Assembly (NCBI RefSeq): GCF_017569225.1
Contig: NZ_CP071868.1
Location: 558,001 to 622,000, forward strand
Origin: Pengzhenrongella sicca
Lineage (GTDB): Bacteria > Actinomycetota > Actinomycetes > Actinomycetales > Cellulomonadaceae
DNA: 64,000 nucleotides
Reading direction: 5' to 3'
Position numbers and translations under genes: made by a program. Every line of letters begins with the position of its first letter. Position 1 is the first letter of the stretch. Of the stretch, positions 1 through 10,365 are shown in pieces. A model generated the notes under the pieces. It worked only from the letters and a program-made list of their open reading frames with translations, was not told the DNA's origin and made no database searches.

Positions 1-752
1 TCGAGCAGGTGCTCGAACGACATCGCGCCGACCTGCACGTCGAGCGCCTCGCGGCTGAGCAGGCCCTCGTCGCCGATCGCGAGCTTGCCCTCGACGGCCT
101 CCATGAGGGCGCGAACCGTCGGGGCGCTGAGGAACGGCTCCTCGGGGACGGCCCAGACCGGCGCGGGGCCGGTCAGCGCGGCCAGCACGGAGGACAGGTC
201 GGTCGCCGTACAGCGGTTCGCGACGATCCCGATGACCTGCGCGTGGTTCGCGCGCAGCTCGCCGATCGCGAGGCCGGTCACCTGGCGCACCTCCTCGGGG
301 GTGCGGTCCTTGCCGCTGACGACGAGCAGCACCGGGGCGCCGAGGTTCGCGGCGATCCGGGCGTTGTAGTACAGCTCGGTGGGGCCGGCGACGTCCGTGT
401 AGTCCGTGCCGACGACGACGACGACGTCGCAGCGCCGCGCGACCTCGTGGTACTTCTCGACGATCTCGGACAGCGCGCCCTCGAGGTCGTCGTGGACCTG
501 CTCGTAGGTCACCCCGACGCACAGCTCGTAGGGGACGTCGACGCCGTCGTGCGCGAGCAGCAGCTCGAGCACGTAGTCGCGCTCGCCGCCCGCGGGGGAG
601 ATCGGGCGGAAGATGCCGACGCGCTGCGCGCGGCGGGTCAGGAGGTCGACGACGCCGAGGGCCACCGTCGACTTCCCGGTGCCGCCCTCGGGCGAGGTGA
701 TGTAGATGCTGCGGGTGACCGCGGCCTCGGTCTGCTGTGCGGACTCAGTCAT
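1..752 (-). CDS. pta: Phosphate acetyltransferase, N-terminal part (runs off the window edge)
   Basis: Interconverts acetyl-CoA and acetyl phosphate in the cytoplasm. About 250 residues are inside the window. The start ATG (752-750) opens a protein whose residues 17-29 read [13 protein letters not shown], a P-loop of the BioD-like N-terminal domain found in the long (about 700 residue) Pta form; the catalytic PTA_PTB domain would lie beyond base 1. Its start overlaps the stop of the phosphoketolase gene by four bases (ATGA), so the two are translationally coupled. The pairing makes sense because phosphoketolase produces acetyl phosphate, the Pta substrate. An acetate kinase gene probably follows outside the window (inference). 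Confidence 0.9.
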   Translation of the reverse strand, partial: MTESAQQTEAAVTRSIYITSPEGGTGKSTVALGVVDLLTRRAQRVGIFRPISPAGGERDYVLELLLAHDGVDVPYELCVGVTYEQVHDDLEGALSEIVEKYHEVARRCDVVVVVGTDYTDVAGPTELYYNARIAANLGAPVLLVVSGKDRTPEEVRQVTGLAIGELRANHAQVIGIVANRCTATDLSSVLAALTGPAPVWAVPEEPFLSAPTVRALMEAVEGKLAIGDEGLLSREALDVQVGAMSFEHLL

Positions 753-3250
753 TCGTTGTCTCCTCCTGTGGAAATCACCGAGGAGCCCTGCGGGCCACCG
801 ATCTCGGTCGCCGTGTCCCCGGCGTCGGGCCAGACCCAGTTCGCGATCGACGGCATGTCTTCGCCGTGCGTCCGGGTGTACTGGCGTGCTTCGAGCCGTG
901 CGTCAGCCATCTGCTGGCGCAGGCCTGCTGCCCGGGATCCGAGGCTCGGAACCCGGTCGATCACATCCATCACGAGGTGGAAGCGGTCGAGGTCGTTGAG
1001 CATGACCATGTCGAACGGTGTCGTGGTCGTGCCCTCCTCCTTGTACCCGCGCACGTGGATGTTGGAGTGGCCCGCGCGCCGGTAGGTCAGGCGGTGGATG
1101 AGCCACGGGTAGCCGTGGTAGGCGAAGACGACGGGCCGGTCCGTGGTGAACAGGGCGTCGAAGTCGCGGTCGGAGAGGCCGTGCGGGTGCTCGCGCTCGT
1201 CCTGCAGGCGCATCAGGTCGAGCACGTTGACGACGCGCACCGTCAGGTCGGGCAGGTGCTGGCGCAGCAGGTCCGCGGCGGCGAGGATCTCGAGCGTCGG
1301 GACGTCCCCCGCGCAGCCGAGCACGACGTCGGGCTGCTCGCCCGGGCGCTCGTTGCCTGCCCACTCCCAGATGCCGAGCCCGCGCGCGCAGTGCGCGACG
1401 GCCTGGTCCATCGTGAGGAAGTTCGGCGCGGGCTGCTTGCCGGCGACGACGACGTTGACGTAGTCGCGGCTGCGCAGGCAGTGGTCGTACGTCGACAGCA
1501 GCGTGTTCGCGTCCGGCGGCAGGTACACCCGGACGACCTCGGCCTTCTTGTTCACGACGTGGTCGATGAAGCCGGGGTCCTGGTGGCTGAAGCCGTTGTG
1601 GTCCTGGCGCCACACGTGGCTCGAGAGCAGGTAGTTCAGGGACGCGACCGGCCGACGCCACGGGATCTCGTGGCTGACCTTGAGCCACTTGGCGTGCTGG
1701 TTGAACATCGAGTCGATGATGTGGATGAACGCCTCGTAGCAGCTGAACATCCCGTGCCGGCCGGTCAGGAGGTAGCCCTCGAGCCACCCCTGGCACTGGT
1801 GCTCCGAGAGCATCTCCATCACGCGGCCCGCGCGGGCGAGGTGCTCGCCCTCGTCGGTCGTCAGGTACTCGGCGTTCCACTGCTTGTCGGTGACCTCGTA
1901 GACGGCCTGCAGGCGGTTCGACGCGGTCTCGTCCGGCCCGAAGATCCGGAAGTTGTCGGGGTTGAGCTTGATGACCTCGGCGAGCCACTGGCCGAGCACC
2001 TTGGTCGCCTCGCTGATCGACCCGCCGGGGACCGGGACGTCGACGGCGAAGTCGCGGAAGTCCGGCAGGCGGAGGTCGCGCAGCAGCAGCCCGCCGTTGG
2101 TGTGCAGGTTGTCGCTCATGCGCAGGTGCCCGCGGGGCGCCGTCGCGGCGAGCTCCGGCACGAGGTGGCCGGTCTCGTCGAAGAGCTCCTCGGCCCGGTA
2201 CGACTTCAGCCAGCCCTCGAGGATCTTGAGGTGCGCGTCGGTGTCGCGCGCGCTCGAGAGCGGGACCTGGTGCGAGCGCCAGGAGTTCTCGACCTGCTTG
2301 CCGTCGATGACCGGCGGGCAGGTCCAGCCCTTCGGGGTGCGCATGATGATCATCGGCCACTTCGGCCGGGACAGGTCGCCCGCGGCGGCGCGCGCCTTGA
2401 TCTCGGCGATCTCGTCGAGCACGACGTCGAGCAGCTCGGCGAAGCGGCGGTGCACGGCCGCCGGGTCCTCGCCGTCGAAGCCGCCGGTGAACGCGTGCGG
2501 CGCGTGCCCGTAGCCGCGCATGAGGTCGAGGAGCTCGTCCTCGGGGATCCGGGCGAGCACGGTCGGGTTCGCGATCTTGTACCCGTTCAGGTGCAGGATC
2601 GGCAGGACGACGCCGTCCTTCGCGGGGTTGACGAACTTGTTGGAGTGCCAGCTGGTCGCCAGGGGCCCGGTCTCGGCCTCGCCGTCGCCGACGACGGCCG
2701 CGACGAGCAGGTCCGGGTTGTCGAACGCCGCGCCGTACGCGTGGGAGAGCGCGTACCCGAGCTCGCCGCCCTCGTGGATCGAGCCGGGGGTCTCCGGGGC
2801 CACGTGGCTGGGAATCCCGCCGGGGAAGGAGAACTGCTGGAAGAGCCGGTTCAGGCCCTCGTCGTCCTGGGTGATGTCGGTGTAGACCTCGGAGTACGTG
2901 CCGTCGAGGTAGGCGTTGGCGACGAGTCCGGGGCCGCCGTGGCCCGGTCCGGTGATGTACATCGTCGACAGCGAGCGCTCGACGATCGCGCGGTTCAGGT
3001 GCGCGTAGATGAAGTTGAGGCCCGGCGTCGTGCCCCAGTGGCCGACGAGGCGGGGCTTGACGTCGTCGCGCTCGAGCGGGCGGCGCAGCAGGGGGTTGTT
3101 GAGCAGGTAGATCTGTCCGATCGACAGATAGTTCGCGGCGCGCCACCAGGCGTCCACGAGGTTGAGGGTCTCGTCGGTGAGGGGGCGATCGGGGCGTGCT
3201 GCCCAGGCCGCGGGTGCGTCGACCGCCGGGCTGATCGTCTGCGTGTGCAT
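749..3250 (-). CDS. xfp: Xylulose-5-phosphate/fructose-6-phosphate phosphoketolase
   Basis: Thiamine-diphosphate enzyme that phosphorolytically cleaves xylulose 5-phosphate or fructose 6-phosphate to acetyl phosphate plus glyceraldehyde 3-phosphate or erythrose 4-phosphate. The 833-residue product has family length and hallmark segments: [10 protein letters not shown] (about 71-80), GPGHGGP (101-107), the TPP-binding GDGEAETGP (188-196) followed by WHSNKF, and the C-terminal HGYPW and [11 protein letters not shown] blocks. An upstream in-frame start at 3385 would add 45 low-complexity residues. I chose ATG 3250 (MHTQTI...) because a GGGAGA ribosome-binding site lies just before it and homology starts there. 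It forms an operon with pta. A Crp-like site lies in the upstream gap. Confidence 0.95.
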   Translation of the reverse strand: MHTQTISPAVDAPAAWAARPDRPLTDETLNLVDAWWRAANYLSIGQIYLLNNPLLRRPLERDDVKPRLVGHWGTTPGLNFIYAHLNRAIVERSLSTMYITGPGHGGPGLVANAYLDGTYSEVYTDITQDDEGLNRLFQQFSFPGGIPSHVAPETPGSIHEGGELGYALSHAYGAAFDNPDLLVAAVVGDGEAETGPLATSWHSNKFVNPAKDGVVLPILHLNGYKIANPTVLARIPEDELLDLMRGYGHAPHAFTGGFDGEDPAAVHRRFAELLDVVLDEIAEIKARAAAGDLSRPKWPMIIMRTPKGWTCPPVIDGKQVENSWRSHQVPLSSARDTDAHLKILEGWLKSYRAEELFDETGHLVPELAATAPRGHLRMSDNLHTNGGLLLRDLRLPDFRDFAVDVPVPGGSISEATKVLGQWLAEVIKLNPDNFRIFGPDETASNRLQAVYEVTDKQWNAEYLTTDEGEHLARAGRVMEMLSEHQCQGWLEGYLLTGRHGMFSCYEAFIHIIDSMFNQHAKWLKVSHEIPWRRPVASLNYLLSSHVWRQDHNGFSHQDPGFIDHVVNKKAEVVRVYLPPDANTLLSTYDHCLRSRDYVNVVVAGKQPAPNFLTMDQAVAHCARGLGIWEWAGNERPGEQPDVVLGCAGDVPTLEILAAADLLRQHLPDLTVRVVNVLDLMRLQDEREHPHGLSDRDFDALFTTDRPVVFAYHGYPWLIHRLTYRRAGHSNIHVRGYKEEGTTTTPFDMVMLNDLDRFHLVMDVIDRVPSLGSRAAGLRQQMADARLEARQYTRTHGEDMPSIANWVWPDAGDTATEIGGPQGSSVISTGGDNE

Positions 3251-3417
3251 GAGGAAGGTCTCCCATGATGCGGTGCCATCCCGCCGGGCGGACGCGCCAG
3301 CGGTCGTCTGGCCTGACGAGACGTCGTCCGGAGGGCGGTGCTTCGGGGGACCAGGGGTCCCGGCGCGGCGTGGTCGAACGGTCATCAGGTGGTGAAATCA
3401 TGTCACTAGATCGACGG

Positions 3418-3433
3418 TGTGATCGCGCTCACG
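3418..3433. promoter_or_regulatory. Crp/GlxR-type operator candidate between xfp and the SURF1 gene
   Basis: The 16-mer TGTGATCGCGCTCACG matches the Crp/GlxR pattern TGTGA-N6-TCACA at nine of ten fixed positions. Its centre lies about 48 bp upstream of the predicted SURF1 transcription start and about 175 bp upstream of xfp, so it could serve either direction. This is a motif match only; no regulator gene is in the window. Confidence 0.5.
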
Positions 3434-3461
3434 CGGATCGGCCCCGCCGCTTCGGGCCGGG

Positions 3462-3476
3462 TAGTTTGCTGGGGTG
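3462..3476 (+). promoter_or_regulatory. -10 element and leaderless GTG start of the SURF1 gene
   Basis: TAGTTT (3462-3467) is followed after six bases by GTG (3474). This spacing puts the transcription start on the start codon, and no Shine-Dalgarno sequence is present, so a leaderless mRNA is expected. Confidence 0.55.
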
Positions 3477-4307
3477 CCCGCGCCCGACTCGCCACCGACG
3501 ACGTTGCTGCGTGCCGCGACGCGCCCCCGCCTGCTCGTGCTGCTCGTCGTGCTGCTCGCGGCGGCGGCCGTCTGCGGGCGCCTGGGGGCCTGGCAGCTCG
3601 ACCGTGCGCAGAGCCGCGGCGAGCAGCTCGAGCGCCAGCAGGTCGCGGCGCGCGAGTCGGCCGCCCCGGAGCCGCTCGGCGACGTGCTCGCGCCGCAGGA
3701 GTCGTTCAACGGCGAGCTCGTCGGCCGCGCCGTCACCGTGAGCGGCACCTACGAGGCCGCCGGCCAGCTGCTCGTCGTCGACCGGGTGCTCGACGGCCGG
3801 GCCGGCTACCTCGTGCTCACGCCGTTGCGGGTCACCGGCGGCGGCGCCGCCGGCTGGACCGGCGCCGACCCGGTGCTCCCGGTCGTGCGCGGCTGGGTCG
3901 AGGACCCGGCCGACGCGGTCGACCTGCTCGAGCCGCCCGCGGGCGTCGTCACGGTGACCGGCCACCTGCAGGTGTCCGAGGGCGGCGGGCAGGGGGCGAG
4001 TGCCCCCGGCCAGACCGACGCCGTCAGCTCGGCCCAGCTCGTCAACTCGTGGGGCGGCCCGATCTACGCCGGGTACGTCGTGCTCACGGAGGCGAGCCCG
4101 GCGCAGCCCGCCGGGCTCGCGCTGCTGGGGCCGCCGACGTTGGGCACGAGCGACAGCGGCAACTACAACGTGCAGAACCTCGCGTACGCGGCCCAGTGGT
4201 GGATCTTCGGCGGGTTCGCGTTGTTCCTGTGGATCCGCATGGTCCGCGACGAGGCTGCGGGCGACCCGCCCGTCAGCCAGCCGGTGGCCGCCGCCGCCCG
4301 GCCTTGA
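3474..4307 (+). CDS. SURF1-family cytochrome oxidase assembly protein
   Basis: Membrane protein of 277 residues that assists cytochrome c oxidase (aa3/caa3) biogenesis. It has the family topology: an N-terminal helix (about 18-38), a long extracytoplasmic domain and a C-terminal helix (about 237-258). Family blocks are visible: GAWQLDRAQSR after helix 1, VSGTYE, the AGYLVLTPL region, VVRGWV, and the NLAYAAQWWIFGGFALFLW tail. It starts at a leaderless-type GTG. Its 3' end overlaps the convergent arfB gene by 35 bp (tail to tail). It is a single gene, not adjacent to other oxidase genes in this window. Confidence 0.9.
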   Translation: MPAPDSPPTTLLRAATRPRLLVLLVVLLAAAAVCGRLGAWQLDRAQSRGEQLERQQVAARESAAPEPLGDVLAPQESFNGELVGRAVTVSGTYEAAGQLLVVDRVLDGRAGYLVLTPLRVTGGGAAGWTGADPVLPVVRGWVEDPADAVDLLEPPAGVVTVTGHLQVSEGGGQGASAPGQTDAVSSAQLVNSWGGPIYAGYVVLTEASPAQPAGLALLGPPTLGTSDSGNYNVQNLAYAAQWWIFGGFALFLWIRMVRDEAAGDPPVSQPVAAAARP

Positions 4308-4701
4308 CCTGGCGGCGGCGCTGCTCGGACTCGGTCCGGCGGCGCCGCGAGTTCCGGCTCGGCCGGGTGGCCCGGCGTGGCGGGCCCGGCGGCGCGAGCG
4401 CGGCGTCGAGCAGCGCGACGAAGCGCGCGAGCGCCGCCTCGCGGTTGCGCAGCTGCGAACGCTGCTCGGATGCGGCGATCGTGAGCACGCCGCGCACGAG
4501 GCGGCCGCCGAGCCGCTCAAGCACGCGCTCGCGCAGCGCGGGCGAGAGCGCCGCGCTGCGCTCGGCGTCCCAGCTGAGCTCGACGCGCGAGTCGGTCTTG
4601 TTGACGTTCTGCCCGCCCGGGCCGCCCGCGCGCGAGAACCGCCAGGCGAGCTCGTCGTCGGGGACGACGACGCCGCCGCGCAGGTGCACCGGTCCGAACA
4701 T
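4273..4701 (-). CDS. arfB: Peptidyl-tRNA hydrolase ArfB-like ribosome rescue factor
   Basis: Protein of 142 residues with a class I release-factor catalytic loop, GGPGGQNVNK (about residues 24-33), and a basic, Arg/Lys-rich C-terminal tail (SRNSRRRRTESEQRRRQVKAGRRR) in two short stretches. This is the architecture of ArfB/YaeJ, which enters stalled ribosomes by its tail and hydrolyses peptidyl-tRNA through the GGQ glutamine. ATG 4701 (MFGPVHLRGG) was chosen over much longer upstream readings because homology starts there. It lies three bases downstream of an ABC exporter gene stop and is probably co-transcribed with it. Its end overlaps the SURF1 gene on the other strand. Confidence 0.88.
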   Translation of the reverse strand: MFGPVHLRGGVVVPDDELAWRFSRAGGPGGQNVNKTDSRVELSWDAERSAALSPALRERVLERLGGRLVRGVLTIAASEQRSQLRNREAALARFVALLDAALAPPGPPRRATRPSRNSRRRRTESEQRRRQVKAGRRRPPAG

Positions 4702-4703
4702 CG

Positions 4704-6437
4704 TCAGTCCTGCTGCCACGAGCGCCACAGCGCCGCGTAGTCGCCGTCGGCGGCCACGAGCTCGTCGTGCGTGCCGATCTCGCTGATCCGGCCCGCCTCG
4801 ACGACGGCCACGCGGTCGGCGTCGTGCGCCGTGTGCAGCCGGTGCGCGATCGCGACGACGGTCCGCCCCGCGAGGACGGCCGACAGCGAGCGCTCGAGGT
4901 GCCGGGCCGCGCGCGGGTCGAGCAGCGACGTCGCCTCGTCGAGCACCAGCGTGTGCGGGTCGAGCAGCACGAGCCGGGCGAGCGCGAGCTGCTGCGCCTG
5001 GGCGGGGGTCAGGACCGTTCCGCCCGAGCCGACGGCGGTCTCGATCCCGGCGGGCAGGGCGCGCACCCAGCCCCACGCGTCGACGGCGCGCAGCGCCCGC
5101 GCGAGGTCGGCGTCGGCCGCGTCCACCTCGGCCAGGCGCAGGTTGTCCGCGATCGTGCCGACGAACACGTGGTGCTCCTGGGTCACGAGCGCGACGTGCC
5201 CGCGCAGGTCACCCAGGGGGAGGTCGACCAGTGGCACGCCCCCGACCGTCACGGTCCCGCCGGTCGGCGGGTGGATGCCCGCGAGCATGCGCCCGAGCGT
5301 CGACTTGCCGGCGCCCGAGGGGCCCACGACCGCGAGCCGCTCCCCGACGCGCAGGTCGAGGTCGATGCCGTGCAGCACGTCGTGCCCCGGCCGGTAGGCG
5401 TACCGGATCCCGCGGCCGACGACGTGCTCGTCCGTGGGCACGGCCGAGCCGGTCGTGCGGTCCGGCGGCACAGCGGCGACGCCGATGATCCGGGCGAGCG
5501 ACGACGCGCCGACCTGGATCTCGTCGAGCCAGAAGATCAGCTCGCCGATGGGGTCGATGAGCTGGACGGCGTAGAGCGTGATCGTGGTGACCGCGCCGAC
5601 CGTGGCGTCGCCGGTGGTGATCAGGTAGGCGCCCCACAGGACGGTGGCGAGCACGGGCAGCAGGAAGGCGGTGTCGATCGCGGGGAACAGCCACGTGCGC
5701 AGCCGCAGGGTCGCGGACTCCGCGGCGAACGCCTCGCGCAGGTCGCCGTCCACGCGGGCACGCCGACGCGCCCCGAGCCCGAGGGCGTCGACCGTCCGGG
5801 CGCCCTCGACGGACTCCGTGATCGTGCCGTTCAGGCGCGCGTACGCCGCCGACTCCCGCAGGTACGCCGGCCCCGCGCGGTGCAGGTACCAGGTGGTCAC
5901 CCCGACGAGCAGGGGCAGCCCGGTGAGCAGCGCGAGGCTCACCTGCGGCTGCGTGAGCACCGCGGCGACCCCCGTCAGGGCGATCATCGTCGTGGTCACG
6001 AGCACGCGGGGCACGCCGAACCGGACCGTGTACTGCACGCGGTCGATGTCGTTGGTCGTGCGCCCGACGAGGTCGCCCGTGCCGGCCCGCTCGACCGTGG
6101 ACAGCGGCAGGCGGGTCACGGTCGTGAGGAACTCCTCGCGCAGCTCGGCGAAGACCTCCTCGCCCAGCACCATCGCGCCGCGTTGGGCGTACCGGATCGC
6201 GACCGTCTGCACGCCGACGGCGACGACGAGCACCAGCACCGTCTGGTCGATGACCGCGACGGTGGTGCCGGTCGTGACGGCGTCGATCAGCCGACCGAGC
6301 AGCCACGGGCCCGCCAGCCCGGCGGTCGCGGCGATCGTGTGCAGCGCGACGACGCCCGCGAGCGCGCCGCGGTGGCTGCGCAGCAGCCGTGCGGTGTGCG
6401 CGCGCAGGGCCGCGCCGTCAGCGACGGGTAGCTGCAT
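4704..6437 (-). CDS. Heterodimeric ABC exporter subunit, intact Walker A/B but degenerate signature
   Basis: Fused six-helix transmembrane plus ATPase half-transporter of 577 residues. The nucleotide-binding domain has an intact Walker A (GPSGAGKST), Q-loop (VTQEHHVF), Walker B ([12 protein letters not shown]) and H-loop (AHRL), but the ABC signature LSGGQ is replaced by LTPAQ. ATG 6437 is preceded by AGGGAGG at a six-base spacing, which decides the start; it lies 19 bp inside the intergenic side of the upstream partner, whose stop is at 6418 (genes overlap by 20 bp). The partner has the complementary defects, so both are needed for one good ATP site. The substrate is unknown; drug or lipid export is typical of the family. 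Confidence 0.92.
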   Translation of the reverse strand: MQLPVADGAALRAHTARLLRSHRGALAGVVALHTIAATAGLAGPWLLGRLIDAVTTGTTVAVIDQTVLVLVVAVGVQTVAIRYAQRGAMVLGEEVFAELREEFLTTVTRLPLSTVERAGTGDLVGRTTNDIDRVQYTVRFGVPRVLVTTTMIALTGVAAVLTQPQVSLALLTGLPLLVGVTTWYLHRAGPAYLRESAAYARLNGTITESVEGARTVDALGLGARRRARVDGDLREAFAAESATLRLRTWLFPAIDTAFLLPVLATVLWGAYLITTGDATVGAVTTITLYAVQLIDPIGELIFWLDEIQVGASSLARIIGVAAVPPDRTTGSAVPTDEHVVGRGIRYAYRPGHDVLHGIDLDLRVGERLAVVGPSGAGKSTLGRMLAGIHPPTGGTVTVGGVPLVDLPLGDLRGHVALVTQEHHVFVGTIADNLRLAEVDAADADLARALRAVDAWGWVRALPAGIETAVGSGGTVLTPAQAQQLALARLVLLDPHTLVLDEATSLLDPRAARHLERSLSAVLAGRTVVAIAHRLHTAHDADRVAVVEAGRISEIGTHDELVAADGDYAALWRSWQQD

Positions 6438-8274
6438 GGCGATCCTCCCTGTCATCGGACGCGTGCTCGGGCGTGGGGTCGGGCGTGGGTTCGGCGCGCG
6501 AGACGACCGCGCGGTAGGCGGCCCCGTCGCGCGAGTCGGCGTCGAGGAGGCCGCGGTGGCTGCCGACGGCGCGGACCCGGCCGCCCTCGACGAGCGCGAC
6601 CTCGTCGACGGCGTCAAGCACGAGTGGGCTGGTCGTCACCACGACCGTGGTGCGGCCGCGGCGGGCGGCGGCCACGCGGCGCGCGATCCTGGCCTCGGTG
6701 TGGGCGTCGACGGCGCTGGTCGGCTCGATGAGGATGAGCACGTCCGGCTCGGTGAGCAGCGCGCGGGCCAGGGCGACGCGCTGGCGCTGCCCGCCGGACA
6801 GGGACCGGCCCTGCTCCTCGATCGAGCCGGCGAGGCCGCCGGGCACGGACTCCAGCACGTCGGCGGCGTCGGCGACCGACAGCGCCGCGAGCAGCTCACG
6901 CTCGCCGGCGCGGCCGCGGACGTCGAGCTCGTCCGCGAGCGCGCCCGTGAACAGGTGCGGGGTGGACTCGGCGACCACGATGCGCGCGCGTACCTGGGCG
7001 AGGGAGAGGCCCGCGAGCGGGACGCCGCCCCAGCGGGTGTCACCGGCGGCGGGCTCGCCGAACCGGCCGAGCCGGGCGGCGATGCGCGCCGTCTCGTCCG
7101 GGTCAGCGCCCACGAGCGCGACGAGGCTGCCCGCGCGCACGGTCAGGCCGCTTGCCGGGTCGACGAGATCGGCCGGCGCGCCGTCGGCGGGCAGGGCCGG
7201 GGGCACGGCCGGACCGACCCCGGCCGGGCTGGACCCGGCCGGACCGGAGACAGCCGCGTCGGGCGCGGTCGGGTCGGCGAACGCGTCCGGGACCCGCAGC
7301 ACGTTGATGATCTTGCGCGCGCCGATGTGGGCGCGGGTGGCGATCCGCATGGCCTCGGTCGCGGTCCACAGCGGCTGGGTGAGGAAGGCCGCGAAGCCGT
7401 AGAACGCGACGAGCTCGCCCGGGGTCAGGTCGCCCGAGATCGTCAGCCGCGCGCCGACCCACACGACGGCGGCGAGGAACAGCCCGGGCACGAGCGTCTG
7501 CAGCGCGTCGATGAGCGACTGCGTCTGCGCCACGCGCGCGCCGGCCCGCCGCACGGCCTGCGACTGCTCGCGGTAGCGGCCCGCGAACACGTCCTCGCCG
7601 CCGATGCCCCGCAGGATGCGCAGGCCGGAGACGGTGTCGGCGCCCAGCGTCGTGAGGCGACCCGCCGCCTCGCGCTGGGCGGCCTGGCGCCGCTGCAGCG
7701 GCCGGACCAGCAGTGCGAGCAGCGCCACGACGAGCGGGAGGCCGATCAGCACGAGCACGCCGAGCGCGCCCGAGGAGCGCATGAGGACGATGGCGATCGC
7801 GGCGTAGGCCGCGACGCCGCCGAGGAACCGGGCGGTGATCGCGTACACCTCGCCCATCCGGAGCGCGTCGGAGGCCACCGTCGCGACGACCTCGCCGGTG
7901 GGCAGCTCGGCGGTGATCGCGTCCCCGGTGCGGGTGACGTGGTGCCCGATGAGCTGGGAGCCGGCGAAGGCCGCGCGGAGCCAGTTCTGGACGTCGAGCC
8001 GGTGCCCGACGACGTTCCCCGCGACCTGTACGAGGCCGAGCGCGGCGAGCGCGGCGCAGCCGCGCAGCAGGGCCGGCGTGATCCCGTCGTCGAGCCCGCT
8101 GTCGATGATGCGTCCGATCACGTACGGCAGGAAGGCGCCCGCCACGCTCCCCACGACGCCGACGACGACCGCGGCCAGCAGGATGCCCCACTGGGCGCGC
8201 GCCTGCCACCACAGGAAGGCGAGCGGCGAGGTGAGCGGCGGCGAGCCGGGATCACCGAGGGGCAGGGAGCGCAT
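6418..8274 (-). CDS. Heterodimeric ABC exporter subunit with degenerate Walker A and B
   Basis: Half-transporter of 618 residues: N-terminal six-helix exporter domain, a Pro/Ala/Gly-rich linker, then an ATPase domain. The signature [15 protein letters not shown] is canonical, but the P-loop position reads VGADPDETA with no GKS/T, Walker B reads [13 protein letters not shown] (Asp to Ile before the catalytic Glu), and the H-loop histidine is missing (VVTTSP). Paired with the downstream subunit this gives one consensus and one degenerate ATP site. I chose ATG 8274 over TTG 8283 because TACCGT on this strand (8288-8283) sits eight bases before it, a leaderless arrangement. Confidence 0.92.
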   Translation of the reverse strand: MRSLPLGDPGSPPLTSPLAFLWWQARAQWGILLAAVVVGVVGSVAGAFLPYVIGRIIDSGLDDGITPALLRGCAALAALGLVQVAGNVVGHRLDVQNWLRAAFAGSQLIGHHVTRTGDAITAELPTGEVVATVASDALRMGEVYAITARFLGGVAAYAAIAIVLMRSSGALGVLVLIGLPLVVALLALLVRPLQRRQAAQREAAGRLTTLGADTVSGLRILRGIGGEDVFAGRYREQSQAVRRAGARVAQTQSLIDALQTLVPGLFLAAVVWVGARLTISGDLTPGELVAFYGFAAFLTQPLWTATEAMRIATRAHIGARKIINVLRVPDAFADPTAPDAAVSGPAGSSPAGVGPAVPPALPADGAPADLVDPASGLTVRAGSLVALVGADPDETARIAARLGRFGEPAAGDTRWGGVPLAGLSLAQVRARIVVAESTPHLFTGALADELDVRGRAGERELLAALSVADAADVLESVPGGLAGSIEEQGRSLSGGQRQRVALARALLTEPDVLILIEPTSAVDAHTEARIARRVAAARRGRTTVVVTTSPLVLDAVDEVALVEGGRVRAVGSHRGLLDADSRDGAAYRAVVSRAEPTPDPTPEHASDDREDRHAATRR

Positions 8275-8288
8275 GAGGCCCAACGGTA
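8274..8288 (-). promoter_or_regulatory. -10 element of the ABC exporter operon (leaderless type)
   Basis: TACCGT at 8288-8283 on the minus strand is followed after eight bases by the ATG at 8274. There is no ribosome-binding site between them. Confidence 0.45.
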
Positions 8289-8345
8289 GGCGCCGGGGCC
8301 GACAACCGGCGACGGATTATCGCGGGGGTGGGGGATGATCGAGCC

Positions 8346-8756
8346 ATGTCGAGCACCCCGCGCCAGGCCCCGTCGTCGCCCCCGTCGCCTCGGCCGGTGC
8401 ATGAACCGGAGAAGACGCGCGCCGCCGTCGGCCGCTACCGCGTGCTGGCGTGGGTGACCGGCGTCATGCTGCTCGTCCTGTGCGTCGAGATCGTGCTGAA
8501 GTACGTCGTGCAGGTCGGGCCCGACGTGCTCGCGTGGATCGGCTGGATCCCGCAGGCGCACGGCTTCGTCTACATCGTCTACCTGGTCACGGTGCTGGAC
8601 CTGTGGTCGAAGATGCGCTGGGGCTTCGGCCGGCTGACCGTCATGGTGCTCGGCGGCGTCGTGCCCGTGATGTCGTTCGTCGTCGAGCGCCGCGTGCACG
8701 CCGACGCGCAGGCCCGGCTCGGCGCGGCGCCGGGCCAACTACCCTTGACCTCGTGA
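8346..8756 (+). CDS. DUF3817 family membrane protein
   Basis: Small integral membrane protein (136 residues) with three predicted helices: about 38-60 ([20 protein letters not shown]), 72-93 ([17 protein letters not shown]) and 98-118. The charged, Pro/Ser-rich N-terminus is cytoplasmic or disordered. DUF3817 proteins commonly sit beside guaA in actinobacteria, and here the stop overlaps the guaA start (GTGA at 8753-8756). ATG 8346 was taken as start. No function is established for the family. Confidence 0.85.
   Translation: MSSTPRQAPSSPPSPRPVHEPEKTRAAVGRYRVLAWVTGVMLLVLCVEIVLKYVVQVGPDVLAWIGWIPQAHGFVYIVYLVTVLDLWSKMRWGFGRLTVMVLGGVVPVMSFVVERRVHADAQARLGAAPGQLPLTS
8740..8755 (+). promoter_or_regulatory. 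Internal -10 element and leaderless GTG of guaA
   Basis: TACCCT (8740-8745), seven bases, then GTG (8753). The element lies inside the 3' end of the DUF3817 gene, so guaA probably has its own leaderless transcript in addition to read-through. Confidence 0.5.
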
Positions 8757-10360
8757 CGCAGCCCCCCGCAGCCCCGCTCCCCGCCGCGAGCCCCGCGGCC
8801 ACGCCCCGCCCCGTCCTCGTCGTCGACTTCGGTGCGCAGTATGCGCAGCTGATCGCGCGGCGCGTGCGCGAGGCGAGCGTGTACTCCGAGATCGTGCCGC
8901 ACACCGCGACCGTCGAGGCGATGCTCGCGAAGAACCCGGTCGCGATCATCCTGTCCGGCGGCCCGTCCAGCGTGTACGCCGACGGCGCACCCTCGGTCGA
9001 CCCGGCGCTGTTCGACGCCGGAATCCCGGTGCTCGGCATCTGCTACGGCTTCCAGGCGATGGCCCAGGCGCTCGGCGGGACCGTCGCGCGCACCGGCAGC
9101 AGCGAGTTCGGGGGCACGGCGGTCACGATCGCCGGCGCCGGCGAGCTGCTGGCCGGCTCCCCGGCCGAGCAGTCCGTCTGGATGAGCCACGGCGACTCCG
9201 TGCAGGCCGCGCCGGCCGGCTTCGACGTGCTCGCGACGTCCTCCGGCTCGCCCGTGGCGGCGTTCGAGGACCGCACCCGCAACCTGTACGGCCTGCAGTG
9301 GCACCCCGAGGTGCGGCACTCCCCGCTCGGGCAGCGCGCGCTGGAGAACTTCCTGTACACCGGCGCGGGGCTCGCGCCCGACTGGAACCCCGGCAACGTG
9401 ATCGCCGACCAGGTGGCCGCGATCCGCGCCCAGGTCGGCTCGGCGCGCGTGATCTGCGGCCTGTCCGGCGGCGTCGACTCCTCGGTCGCCGCGGCGCTCG
9501 TGCAGAAGGCCGTCGGCGACCAGCTGACCTGCGTCTTCGTCGACCATGGGCTGCTGCGCTCGGGCGAGGCGGAGCAGGTCGAGAAGGACTTCGTCGCCGC
9601 CACGGGCGTCACGCTCAAGGTCGTCGACGCGCGCGAGCGGTTCCTCGACGCGCTCGCGGGCGTGAGCGACCCCGAGACCAAGCGCAAGATCATCGGCCGC
9701 GAGTTCATCCGGGTGTTCGAGCAGGCGGCGCGCGAGGTCGTGGCCGACGCGGGCGACGCGGGCGCCGAGGTCAAGTTCCTCGTCCAGGGCACGCTGTACC
9801 CCGACGTCGTCGAGTCGGGCGGCGGCGAGGGTGCCGCGAACATCAAGAGCCACCACAACGTCGGCGGGCTGCCGGACGACCTGCAGTTCTCGCTCGTCGA
9901 GCCGCTGCGCGCGCTGTTCAAGGACGAGGTCCGCGCCGTCGGTCTCGAGCTCGGGGTGCCCGAGGCGATCGTGTGGCGCCAGCCGTTCCCCGGCCCCGGA
10001 CTCGGCATCCGGATCGTCGGCGAGGTCACGGCCGAGCGCCTGGAGATCCTGCGCGCGGCGGACGCCATCGCGCGCGAGGAGCTCACTCGCGCTGGGCTGG
10101 ACCGCGAGATCTGGCAGTGCCCGGTCGTGCTGCTCGGCGACGTGCGCTCGGTCGGCGTGCAGGGTGACGGGCGCACCTACGGGCACCCGATCGTGCTGCG
10201 GCCGGTCAGCTCGGAGGACGCGATGACCGCGGACTGGACCCGGCTGCCGTACGACGTGCTCGCGATCATCTCCACGCGCATCACGAACGAGGTGCGCGAG
10301 GTCAACCGCGTCGTCCTCGACGTCACGAGCAAACCGCCGGGCACCATCGAGTGGGAGTAG
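8753..10360 (+). CDS. guaA: GMP synthase (glutamine-hydrolysing)
   Basis: Converts XMP, ATP and glutamine to GMP, the last step of guanine nucleotide synthesis in the cytoplasm. The 535 residues comprise a class I glutamine amidotransferase domain (nucleophile Cys in GICYGFQ near residue 97; His-Glu in [10 protein letters not shown]), the PP-loop ATP pyrophosphatase domain with [13 protein letters not shown], and the C-terminal dimerisation domain ending with [14 protein letters not shown], the canonical guaA terminus. The GTG start overlaps the DUF3817 stop. A ppx/gppA gene follows after five bases. Full length, nothing missing. Confidence 0.97.
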   Translation: MTQPPAAPLPAASPAATPRPVLVVDFGAQYAQLIARRVREASVYSEIVPHTATVEAMLAKNPVAIILSGGPSSVYADGAPSVDPALFDAGIPVLGICYGFQAMAQALGGTVARTGSSEFGGTAVTIAGAGELLAGSPAEQSVWMSHGDSVQAAPAGFDVLATSSGSPVAAFEDRTRNLYGLQWHPEVRHSPLGQRALENFLYTGAGLAPDWNPGNVIADQVAAIRAQVGSARVICGLSGGVDSSVAAALVQKAVGDQLTCVFVDHGLLRSGEAEQVEKDFVAATGVTLKVVDARERFLDALAGVSDPETKRKIIGREFIRVFEQAAREVVADAGDAGAEVKFLVQGTLYPDVVESGGGEGAANIKSHHNVGGLPDDLQFSLVEPLRALFKDEVRAVGLELGVPEAIVWRQPFPGPGLGIRIVGEVTAERLEILRAADAIAREELTRAGLDREIWQCPVVLLGDVRSVGVQGDGRTYGHPIVLRPVSSEDAMTADWTRLPYDVLAIISTRITNEVREVNRVVLDVTSKPPGTIEWE

Positions 10361-10365
10361 GCACC

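Noticed and set aside
737-3268. Very long open frame on the plus strand opposite the phosphoketolase gene
   Set aside because: Its translation is Arg/Val/Asp-rich low complexity without domains. Long antisense frames are expected at this GC content, and the minus-strand protein is unmistakable.
8328-8756. Start of the DUF3817 protein at 8328
   Set aside because: The upstream start adds six residues without a ribosome-binding site; ATG 8346 gives the usual family N-terminus.
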